Assembly: GCA_947455385.1 (NCBI GenBank)
Contig: CANGNR010000006.1
Location: 1-24,127, forward strand
Direction of reading: 5' to 3'
Source: Microbacteriaceae bacterium
Lineage (GTDB): Bacteria > Actinomycetota > Actinomycetes > Actinomycetales > Microbacteriaceae
DNA: 24,127 nt
Within the stretch, counting starts at the first letter, position 1. Each line of letters opens with the position of its first letter. The notes below the pieces were generated by a model that was not told the origin of the DNA, ran no database searches, and worked only from the letters and a program-made list of their open reading frames with translations. The position numbers and the translations under genes are program-made. Below are positions 8,170-14,502 of the stretch, piece after piece.

Positions 8170-8727
8170 CTATCGGCCTAGCGCACGCTCCGACTCGAGA
8201 AGCTCGAGCACCCGATCAATAAACGCGTCGACCTGGCTCTCGTTGTAGCCTCGACGGCTCTGCATAAAAATTGCGCGGCGCACCTCTGGGATTTCGAGGG
8301 GCTTCTCGGCCGTGATGTGGTCGACGATCTTGCCGCAAAGACGATTTACCGCGCGAACGCTGTATCCACGAAGGGGCCAGGCTGTGCGCTTGAACTTTTG
8401 GCCACGAGGGCGTTCAGCTCGGCCGAGCACCAGGTTTTGCAGACGAATAACCTCGCTCGCCATATCAGACTCGCCGAAGTTCGCAACACGAGCCGAGAAC
8501 TCTCGCTCGACAAAGACGTCCTCTAGGCGATCTAGGGCGCCGTCAACGGCCGAAACAGAGTATCCGCGTCGAACCAGCTTGAACCCCTGCGAGCGCAGGC
8601 GGGCGGCGTCAACCAGCGTGGTGCCCGGTTCGGTATAGGCCTGTCGGGCGCGTTCGACAAACTCATCCACTTCGCTCGGTTCATAACCGAGGGTGCGACC
8701 AGATACGCGCGGGAATTCGAAACTCAC
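8170..8727 (-). CDS. DivIVA domain repeat protein
   Basis: The 185-residue product from GTG 8727 contains four copies of a DivIVA-type motif: LGYEPSEVDEF (13-23), RGYSVSAVDGA (54-64), RGYSVRAVNRL (120-130) and RGYNESQVDAF (159-169). Each is followed by a predicted helix. Classical DivIVA has one such motif at the N-terminus, where it forms a membrane-binding and dimerising unit, followed by a long coiled coil; here the long coiled coil is absent. A family of DivIVA-repeat proteins is known in actinobacteria but has no assigned function. No Shine-Dalgarno sequence is evident; a GACAAT just before the GTG could allow a leaderless start. The gene follows cdsA by 17 bases. Confidence 0.85.
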   Translation of the reverse strand: MSFEFPRVSGRTLGYEPSEVDEFVERARQAYTEPGTTLVDAARLRSQGFKLVRRGYSVSAVDGALDRLEDVFVEREFSARVANFGESDMASEVIRLQNLVLGRAERPRGQKFKRTAWPLRGYSVRAVNRLCGKIVDHITAEKPLEIPEVRRAIFMQSRRGYNESQVDAFIDRVLELLESERALGR

Positions 8728-8744
8728 GGTTCTATTGTCGCAGG

Positions 8745-9632
8745 TTAGAAGGGCAAATCGATTGGCAGGGTGGCCAGCAGATAGACGATGATCGCCGATG
8801 GCAGGTGCGAGTCGAGCCGGTCGACCACGCCGCCGTGGCCCGGCAGCCAAGAACTCATGTCTTTGATGCCGAGGTCGCGCTTAATCAGCGACTCCGAGAG
8901 GTCGCCCATGATTGAGGTGAACATCAGGCAGCTGGCGAGCAGTAGCCCGAAGAGCCATCCTCGGTGCAGCAGTTCGACGCTAAATAACACGGATGCCGAC
9001 CCACCGACGATGACCGCCCCGGCAAAACCCTCCCAGGTCTTCTTTGGGCTAACCCTTGGGGCAAACGGGGTGCGCCCCCACTTGCGACCAACGAGGTATC
9101 CGGTCGTGTCGATGAGGGCAACGGTGGTAATCGAGGTGACGACCCAGTAGCCGCCGTTGATCGCTGTTCCGAGCCCATCCGTTTGAAGGCTCAGCAAGAG
9201 CACGATGAACGAGCAGGTGAGCGGAAGGTAAATGATCACGAACGCGGCCGCCGAGATGTCTCTGAACACCTGTTTGGCGGTGAAAGTCTCACCCGCACGC
9301 TTTTCGAAGAAGATGTGGCCGAGCCGCCAAATAATCGAAGCGGTGATGGTCACCAGCGCCGCCAACCACTGGCCCTTCGAACCGAACCAGTAGGTGACAG
9401 GCATGATCGCGAGGCCACCAAACAAAACTGGGATGTGCGGAACGTACCAGCCCTTGGTGCGAATGGCGGTCGCTAGTTCCCACGCGCCGGCCGCAGCGGC
9501 CACCCCGGCAACCGGAATGAAGAGCTCTTTGATCCAGAGCACAGAGAGCAGAAATCCGCCGCCCATGAGAAGCCCGTAAATCACGGACTTGGAGAGGCTG
9601 CGACCCCCGCTATCGACCTGTGCCTCAGACAT
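8745..9632 (-). CDS. cdsA: Phosphatidate cytidylyltransferase
   Basis: CdsA is an integral membrane enzyme that makes CDP-diacylglycerol from phosphatidate and CTP, the precursor for phosphatidylglycerol, cardiolipin and phosphatidylinositol. The 295-residue product has about eight hydrophobic segments. The family signature spans about residues 248-274: S-L-I-K-R-D, then KDMSSWLPGHGGVVDRLD. A second conserved patch is PRVSPKKTWEGFAG (192-205). The ATG follows directly after the frr stop (TAAATG), so the two genes are translationally coupled. The order pyrH-frr-cdsA is conserved across bacteria. Confidence 0.96.
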   Translation of the reverse strand: MSEAQVDSGGRSLSKSVIYGLLMGGGFLLSVLWIKELFIPVAGVAAAAGAWELATAIRTKGWYVPHIPVLFGGLAIMPVTYWFGSKGQWLAALVTITASIIWRLGHIFFEKRAGETFTAKQVFRDISAAAFVIIYLPLTCSFIVLLLSLQTDGLGTAINGGYWVVTSITTVALIDTTGYLVGRKWGRTPFAPRVSPKKTWEGFAGAVIVGGSASVLFSVELLHRGWLFGLLLASCLMFTSIMGDLSESLIKRDLGIKDMSSWLPGHGGVVDRLDSHLPSAIIVYLLATLPIDLPF

Positions 9633-10193
9633 TTAGACCTCTAGCAGCTCAACTTCTTTGCGCTTCAGGGCCTCGTCGATGGCATCCACGTGGGTCTTGG
9701 TGAGTGCGTCGAGTTCTTTTTCGGCGCGAGCGATGTCGTCGTCGCCGGCCAGCGAATCCTTCTTGATCGCGGCAAGGTCGTCGTTGCCCTTGCGGCGGAT
9801 GTTGCGCACTGCGACGCGGGCATCCTCGGCCTTGTTGCGAACGATCTTAACGTACTCTTTGCGACGGTCTTCGGTTAGCTCTGGCAGGCTTACGCGCACC
9901 AGGTTGCCGTCGTTGGTTGGGTTGGCACCGAGGTTTGGCATGTCGCGAATGGCCTTTTCGATGGCTCCGAGTGCGCTCTTGTCATAGGGCGTTATGACGA
10001 TGGTGCGAGCCTCTGGGTTCTGCAGCGAGGCAAGCTGAGCAAGCGGGGTCGGCGTGCCGTAGTAGTCGACGTTGATCTTCTGAAACAGCGCCGGGTTGGC
10101 ACGTCCGGTGCGAACGGTTGCGAAGTCATCCTTGGCCGACTCGACGGCCTTGCTCATCTTTTCGGTGGCCGTGGCCAGAACTTCGGTAATCAT
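9633..10193 (-). CDS. frr: Ribosome recycling factor
   Basis: RRF splits post-termination ribosomes together with EF-G in the cytoplasm. The 186-residue product has the usual length. Landmarks are VRTGRANPALFQKINVDYYG (about 26-45), ARTIVITPYDKSALGAIEKAI, TEDRRKEYVK and a C-terminal helix ending in LKRKEVELLEV. The ATG follows AAGGAG by eight bases. It lies 35 bases downstream of pyrH; that gap holds only a short 5-bp hairpin over the pyrH stop (10224-10237). Confidence 0.98.
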   Translation of the reverse strand: MITEVLATATEKMSKAVESAKDDFATVRTGRANPALFQKINVDYYGTPTPLAQLASLQNPEARTIVITPYDKSALGAIEKAIRDMPNLGANPTNDGNLVRVSLPELTEDRRKEYVKIVRNKAEDARVAVRNIRRKGNDDLAAIKKDSLAGDDDIARAEKELDALTKTHVDAIDEALKRKEVELLEV

Positions 10194-10228
10194 CTTTGTT
10201 TCTCCTTGTGTTCGAGTCTTTTGACCGC

Positions 10229-10936
10229 TTAGGCGGTGACCAGGGTTCCGATTTTGTCGCCAAGAATCGCGTTGGTGATGTTGTGCTCGCCCTGCATGCC
10301 AAAGACGCGCATCGGCATGCCGTTGTCCATGCAGAGGCTGAACGCTGTGGCGTCAACGACCTTGAGGCCGCGCACGAGCGCATCCTGGTATGAAATGTGG
10401 TCGAGACGAATCGCGGATGGATCCTTCTTCGGGTCGGCGGTGTAGACGCCATCCACTCCGTTCTTTGCAACGAGAACTTCTTCGGCCTTGATCTCGAGCG
10501 CGCGCTGGGCTGCAACGGTGTCGGTCGAGAAGTACGGCATGCCGGCGCCGGCGCCGAAGATTACGACGCGACCGAGCTCGAGGTGGCGAATCGCACGAAG
10601 CGGAATGTACGGCTCGGTGACCTGGGCCATGGTGATTGCCGACTGAACGCGGGTTGGCTGACCGGCCTGCTCGAGAAAGTCTTGCAGAGCAAGGGCGTTC
10701 ATCACGGTGCCCAACATGCCCATGTAGTCGGCGCGAGAGCGCTCCATGCCGCGCTGGCTGAGCTCTGCACCCCTAAAGAAGTTGCCGCCACCGACGACGA
10801 TTGCAACCTCGGCGTGCTTTGCACCCTCGGCGATTTCGCGAGCCATCGCGGCGACTACGTCGGGGTTTACGCCGATCTGCCCACCGCCGAAAGCCTCACC
10901 AGAGAGCTTCAAAAGTACTCGGCGCTTGCTTGCCAT
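10229..10936 (-). CDS. pyrH: UMP kinase
   Basis: PyrH phosphorylates UMP to UDP with ATP and feeds RNA, DNA and sugar-nucleotide synthesis. The 235-residue protein has the amino-acid-kinase fold typical of bacterial, hexameric UMP kinases. It starts with RRVLLKLSGEAFGG (5-18), has the glycine-rich GGGNFFRGAELSQRG (49-63) and carries the later nucleotide-binding region KNGVDGVYTADPKKDP. The ATG follows AGGAGGA by five bases. A terminator separates it from tsf upstream, and a candidate promoter at 10970-10975 could start it independently. Confidence 0.97.
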   Translation of the reverse strand: MASKRRVLLKLSGEAFGGGQIGVNPDVVAAMAREIAEGAKHAEVAIVVGGGNFFRGAELSQRGMERSRADYMGMLGTVMNALALQDFLEQAGQPTRVQSAITMAQVTEPYIPLRAIRHLELGRVVIFGAGAGMPYFSTDTVAAQRALEIKAEEVLVAKNGVDGVYTADPKKDPSAIRLDHISYQDALVRGLKVVDATAFSLCMDNGMPMRVFGMQGEHNITNAILGDKIGTLVTA

Positions 10937-10969
10937 GACATCCTCCTGTGGGCGTAAAACTCTAGAACT

Positions 10970-10975
10970 ATCCTA
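10970..10975 (-). promoter_or_regulatory. Candidate -10 box for pyrH
   Basis: TAGGAT on the minus strand lies between the tsf terminator and pyrH, giving a start near 10963 and a leader of about 27 bases. The -35 is not clear. A second TAGAGT nearby is an alternative. Confidence 0.35.
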
Positions 10976-10984
10976 GGCGGGCAG

Positions 10985-11020
10985 ACGAAAAGGCCCGGTC
11001 TTCTGACCGAGCCTTTTCGT
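10985..11020 (-). terminator. Hairpin terminator after tsf
   Basis: A 16-bp stem (10985-11000 with 11005-11020) has one mismatch and a four-base loop. The distal arm ends in CCTTTTCGT, which carries a short T run inside the stem. It lies 34 bases past the tsf stop and before the pyrH promoter region. Because the stem is symmetric, it could act in both directions. Confidence 0.85.
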
Positions 11021-11053
11021 GAAACTAGCCTGTTTGTGTGGCTGGTTTGGCGA

Positions 11054-11881
11054 CTAGGCGCCGACGCGGAAGCGCACGAAGGCCGAAACCTTGACGCCAG
11101 CGTTGTCGAGCACCTTGCCGACCGACTGCTTGTTGTCCTTGGCGAAGTCCTGCTCAAGAAGAACGTTCTCTTTGAAGAAGCCGTTTACGCGGCCTTCAAC
11201 GATCTTTGGCAGGGCTGCCTCTGGCTTGCCCTCGTTGCGAGCGGTCTCTTCAGCGATGCGACGTTCGGTCTCAACGGTTGCTGGGTCGACGTCGTCACGG
11301 TTCAGAACGCTTGGCGAGAATGCCGCGATGTGCACTGCAACATCGTGAGCGGTCTCTGCGTCTGCGCCCGAGTAAGCAACCAAGACACCAACCTGTGGCG
11401 GTAGGTCCTTGCTGGTGCGGTGCAGGTAAGCGTCAACTGCTGCGTCGGCAACAACTGCGAGGCGGCGAAGTTCAACCTTCTCGCCGATGATGGCGGCCTC
11501 GTCGTTGATTGCGTCGGCAACGCTCTTGCCACCGAGGTCGGCTGCGAGAGCCGAGTCGAGGTCGGTTGCGCCTGCGGCGACGATTGCGTCAGCGATCGAC
11601 TCAGCCAGTGCAACGAACTTGTCTGCCTTTGCAACGAAGTCGGTCTCGCAAGCGAGCTCGACAAGGTAGCCGGTGCCACCGTTGACGCGGGCTACAACCA
11701 GACCGTTGCTGGTGGTGCGACCCTCGCGCTTGGTGACGCCCTTCAGACCCTTGAGGCGAAGAACCTCGAGCGCCTTGTCAACGTTGCCGTCGGCCTCGTC
11801 GAGTGCGTTCTTGCAGTCCATCATGCCGGCGCCGCTGCGCTCGCGCAGGGCCTTTACGTCTGCTGCGGTGTAGTTAGCCAT
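11054..11881 (-). CDS. tsf: Elongation factor Ts
   Basis: EF-Ts exchanges GDP for GTP on EF-Tu. The 275-residue product has the N-terminal UBA-like domain (ADVKALRERSGAGMMDCKNAL, 7-27). The core motif TDFVAKADKF (80-89) inserts into EF-Tu, and a two-part core with the C-terminal NGFFKENVLLEQ follows. The start ATG overlaps the rpsB stop as TAATG, so the pair is translationally coupled. It is followed by a strong hairpin terminator. Confidence 0.97.
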   Translation of the reverse strand: MANYTAADVKALRERSGAGMMDCKNALDEADGNVDKALEVLRLKGLKGVTKREGRTTSNGLVVARVNGGTGYLVELACETDFVAKADKFVALAESIADAIVAAGATDLDSALAADLGGKSVADAINDEAAIIGEKVELRRLAVVADAAVDAYLHRTSKDLPPQVGVLVAYSGADAETAHDVAVHIAAFSPSVLNRDDVDPATVETERRIAEETARNEGKPEAALPKIVEGRVNGFFKENVLLEQDFAKDNKQSVGKVLDNAGVKVSAFVRFRVGA

Positions 11882-12744
11882 TACTCAGCTTCCTTTTCTG
11901 CTGCTGCCTCGGCTGCTGGAGCCTCGACTGGGGTTTCTGCTGGGGTCTCGACTACTGCCTCTGCTGGAGCAGCTGCTGCTGCCTCGGCCTGGCCGGCCTC
12001 GAGAAGTTCGCGCTCCCACTCGGCCAGTGGCTCTTCTTCGGCCTCTGGCTTCGAGTGCTTGGCGATCAAGCCCTCGGCAACTGCATCCGCGATAACACGG
12101 GTGAGCAGTGCAACCGAGCGGATTGCGTCGTCGTTGCCTGGGATACCAATGGTGACCTCATCCGGGTCGCAGTTGGTGTCGAGGATGCCGATTACTGGGA
12201 TGCCCAGCTTCTTGGCCTCGGTGATTGCGAGGTGTTCCTTGTTGGTGTCAACAACCCAGATTGCCGAAGGCGTGCGGGTCACGTTGCGGATACCGCCAAG
12301 CGACTTCTCTAGCTTCTCCTTCTCGCGGCTCAGGATGAGGAGTTCCTTCTTGGTGAGACCGCTCTTAGCGGCGTCAGTGAAGTCCATCACTTCGAGTTCC
12401 TTGAGGCGTGCGAGACGCTTCTGCACGGTGTTGAAGTTGGTCAGAAGACCACCCAACCAACGCTGGTTGATGTATGGCTGGCCAACGCGCTGAGCCTGCT
12501 CGGCGATTGCCTCTTGAGCCTGCTTCTTGGTGCCAACGAAAAGAATGGTTCCACCCTTGGCAACGATGTCCTTGACGAACTCGTATGCCTTGTCGATGTG
12601 GGTGATCGACTTCTGAAGGTCGATGATGTAGATGCCCGAGCGGTCGGTCAAGATGTAACGCTTCATCTTGGGGTTCCAACGGCGGGTCTGGTGACCGAAG
12701 TGAACGCCGCTGTCGAGCAGCTGGCGCACGGTTACTACTGCCAT
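11881..12744 (-). CDS. rpsB: 30S ribosomal protein S2 with acidic C-terminal tail
   Basis: S2 is a late-assembling 30S protein at the head/body junction. The 287-residue product begins MAVVTVRQLLDSGVHFGHQT and contains WLGGLLTNF (97-105), the central coiled hairpin and DTNKEHLAITEAKKLGIPVIG. The conserved part ends near residue 230. Residues 233-287 are an Ala/Glu/Pro-rich tail not needed for the fold. I chose ATG 12744 because it matches the family N-terminus and follows AAAGGAAG; an extension to 12810 is open but lies in the leader. A structured leader of about 200 bases and an extended -10 promoter precede it, and tsf overlaps its stop. Confidence 0.97.
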   Translation of the reverse strand: MAVVTVRQLLDSGVHFGHQTRRWNPKMKRYILTDRSGIYIIDLQKSITHIDKAYEFVKDIVAKGGTILFVGTKKQAQEAIAEQAQRVGQPYINQRWLGGLLTNFNTVQKRLARLKELEVMDFTDAAKSGLTKKELLILSREKEKLEKSLGGIRNVTRTPSAIWVVDTNKEHLAITEAKKLGIPVIGILDTNCDPDEVTIGIPGNDDAIRSVALLTRVIADAVAEGLIAKHSKPEAEEEPLAEWERELLEAGQAEAAAAAPAEAVVETPAETPVEAPAAEAAAEKEAE

Positions 12745-12948
12745 GGCAGTACTTCCTTTCGGCGCAATAATGCGCCACTCAGTTAACTGTTTCGAGCGGT
12801 TGCTCGTCACACCTGGTGCCGAATCGCCGCAGCCGGGATTTCTCTCGGACTGAGTTGCTGACGATTTTGTTCGACACGCGAAGTCGATATCCTCGACGCG
12901 CCGCAGCGAAACCTAGGTTTCGAGAGGGTTGTCGCGATGAATATCGCT
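12745..12948 (-). promoter_or_regulatory. Long structured leader of rpsB
   Basis: This is the main part of the roughly 320-base gene-free stretch between rpsB and the M23 gene. Three hairpins sit in a row just before the start. They are 12793-12806 (CGAGC/GCTCG, loop of 4), 12780-12789 (palindrome CAGTTAACTG) and 12761-12776 (GGCGCA/TGCGCC, loop ATAA), the last one ending directly before the AAAGGAAG ribosome binding site. A 16-bp palindrome lies at 12907-12922. Such leaders often let a ribosomal protein repress its own translation; that S2 does so here is an inference. Confidence 0.55.
12907..12922. repeat. 16-bp perfect palindrome in the rpsB leader
   Basis: CGAAACCTAGGTTTCG reads the same on both strands. 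It lies about 25-40 bases downstream of the predicted rpsB transcript start. It could be an RNA stem or a dimeric protein-binding site. Confidence 0.7.
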
Positions 12949-12954
12949 TCTCAA

Positions 12955-12963
12955 AGCATACCA
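12955..12963 (-). promoter_or_regulatory. Extended -10 promoter of rpsB-tsf
   Basis: TGGTATGCT on the minus strand combines a TGn extension with a good -10 hexamer (TATGCT). It predicts a start near 12948, about 204 bases before the rpsB ATG. The -35 position is not consensus, as is usual for extended -10 promoters. Confidence 0.5.
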
Positions 12964-13049
12964 GTTCTGGCTCAAATGGTTATCCCCCGAGGTGAAAATC
13001 TTTGCCCACAAATTGTGCTTGCGCGCCGAGAGTTTGGCGGCCTTGCAAC

Positions 13050-13055
13050 GATGCT
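13050..13055 (+). promoter_or_regulatory. Candidate -10 box for the M23 gene, leaderless
   Basis: GATGCT ends seven bases before the ATG at 13062, and no Shine-Dalgarno sequence precedes that ATG. This is the arrangement of a leaderless transcript. The -35 is unclear. A near-palindrome, CACAA-A-TTGTG at 13007-13017, lies upstream and might be an operator. Confidence 0.3.
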
Positions 13056-13061
13056 TAGGGC

Positions 13062-13577
13062 ATGAACAACAGGTATCTGCAGGCGGTCTGTCTGGCTCTG
13101 GGCCTTTCTGTTTCAATGTTGAGTTTTGGCCCAGGGGTTGAGCGGGCCAACGCGGTGGCGCGCGTTGTCAGACCGGTGACGCCCTGGCAGGTTATCCATC
13201 CGTTTATGCAGCCTCTAACCGACTATGGCTCGGGGCACCGAGGGGTGGATGTAGCGGCTCGCTCAGGCAAGGCGATTTTCGCGCCGTTTTCTGGCCGAAT
13301 CAGCTGGGTCGGCTGGGTAGGCACACGTCGAACCATTTCGCTGACTTCGTTTTCGGGGCTGGTTTTCGAGGCCGAGCCGGCTTGTTCGAAACTCGGCCGA
13401 GGAGACGACGTAATCGGCGGCAAGCCGTTTGCTCGGGTGTGTGGAAGCGTCGGGTATACAAGCCACTGCGCGCCAACGCTTTGCGCGCATTTGGGGATTC
13501 GAAACTCGGCTGGATACTTCAGCATCGAGGCGTTGCTAGGTGACCTCTCGCCTTCTCGGTTAGGGCCGAATGGCTAG
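13062..13577 (+). CDS. Small secreted M23-family peptidase-like protein
   Basis: The 171-residue product has a probable Sec signal (hydrophobic core about 6-24, possible cleavage after ERANA). The rest looks like a short M23 (lysostaphin-type) domain. H59 and D63 in SGHRGVDVAA are the first metal ligands, and APFSGRISWVGWVG fits the beta core. The later HxH motif reads C141-A-H143 (TLCAHLGIR), so its first His is replaced, with a nearby H135. I recall similar short proteins next to rpsB in actinobacteria that also have Cys here. Enzymes of this family cut peptidoglycan cross-bridges; activity here is not certain. Its stop shares CTAG with xerC. Confidence 0.82.
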   Translation: MNNRYLQAVCLALGLSVSMLSFGPGVERANAVARVVRPVTPWQVIHPFMQPLTDYGSGHRGVDVAARSGKAIFAPFSGRISWVGWVGTRRTISLTSFSGLVFEAEPACSKLGRGDDVIGGKPFARVCGSVGYTSHCAPTLCAHLGIRNSAGYFSIEALLGDLSPSRLGPNG

Positions 13578-14500
13578 GCACGGGGGTGGGCGTTTTGGTA
13601 GCCCTGTTTGAGTCGCTCGATAGACACGTGGGTGTAGATCTGCGTAGTGCTCAGGCTCGAGTGGCCAAGCAGCTCCTGCACGGCGCGGAGGTCTGCTCCG
13701 CCGTCTAGCAGGTGGGTTGCCGCAGAGTGGCGCAGGGCGTGCGGGCCGCCCTTGCCCGATGGCGTTGCTGCGATAAGGCCGGCCACCAGCTCATAGATCT
13801 GCCGAACGCCTATGCGCCGGCCTCTGGAACTGAGCAGCAACGACTGCTCGCCGGCTGCCGAGTTTGCGGCGAGCGCCGGCCGGCCGCGCTGTAGCCATCG
13901 TTCGAGCGCATCGGCAGCCGGCTGCCCGTATGGCACGGCCCGCTGCTTTGCGCCCTTGCCGAGCACGGTCATCAAGTTTCTCGAGGGGTCTAGGTCACCA
14001 ACGTTGAGCCCCGCCAGCTCTGAAACGCGGATGCCGCCCGCGTACAGCAGCTCGACGGCAAGCAGGTCGCGCAGCCTCTCGGGCTCGTTCTCGGCTGCGG
14101 CTTCGCCCAGTCGAGCAAAAATCTCGGCAAGGCTTTCTCGTGAAACGACCTTTGGCAACGTTCGACTCGACTTTGGAATGCGCAACCTCAGCCCTGGGTC
14201 GGTCTCAATCAGGCCCGACTTTAGTAGCCATGCCGTGAAAGATCGGGCCGATGCGCTTTTTCTGGCCAGCGATGACTTCTCGAGGCCGCCCTCGCTCAAC
14301 TGAAACAGCCACTGGCGAAGTGTGTCGAGGTTCAAATCTGAGATCGAGCTGAAACCTAGAGTCGCCGCATATTCCAAAAGATCTGTGACGTCGGCCACGT
14401 AGGCCTTGACTGTGTTGCTCGAGAAACCCCGACCGTCGGCCAGATGCTGGCGCCAGGCGAGCAGATGCTCGTTTGCGCGCTCAGCCTGGCCCGAAGTCAT
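13574..14500 (-). CDS. xerC: Tyrosine recombinase XerC
   Basis: XerC works with XerD at dif near the replication terminus to resolve chromosome dimers. The 308-residue protein has the N-terminal core-binding domain (about 10-100) and the catalytic domain with all expected residues: R158 (GGIRVSEL), K182 (GKGAKQR), H254 and R257 (HALRHSAATHLL), H280 (LLGHSSL) and nucleophile Y289 (TTQIYTHV). The length and its place after dprA favour a housekeeping XerC over a phage integrase. XerC and XerD are hard to separate by sequence alone. The ATG lies two bases after the dprA stop. Confidence 0.92.
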   Translation of the reverse strand: MTSGQAERANEHLLAWRQHLADGRGFSSNTVKAYVADVTDLLEYAATLGFSSISDLNLDTLRQWLFQLSEGGLEKSSLARKSASARSFTAWLLKSGLIETDPGLRLRIPKSSRTLPKVVSRESLAEIFARLGEAAAENEPERLRDLLAVELLYAGGIRVSELAGLNVGDLDPSRNLMTVLGKGAKQRAVPYGQPAADALERWLQRGRPALAANSAAGEQSLLLSSRGRRIGVRQIYELVAGLIAATPSGKGGPHALRHSAATHLLDGGADLRAVQELLGHSSLSTTQIYTHVSIERLKQGYQNAHPRA

Positions 14501-14502
14501 AT

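Noticed and set aside
10224..10237. Small hairpin over the pyrH stop, possible terminator before frr
   Set aside because: The stem is only 5 bp with no T tract, and the pyrH-frr-cdsA order is expected to be cotranscribed.
11420..12493. Plus-strand open frame of 357 codons across tsf and rpsB
   Set aside because: It lies opposite two certain ribosomal/translation genes; the Ala/Ser-rich product is the mirror of the S2 tail and core.
13007..13017. Near-palindrome CACAA-A-TTGTG upstream of the M23 gene as an operator
   Set aside because: The arms are only 5 bp and there is no second copy in the window, so chance is a sufficient explanation.
13574..14500. Phage or integron integrase marking a mobile island
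   Set aside because: The protein has XerC length and sits in the conserved dprA-xerC order; no att repeats, tRNA or phage genes are near.
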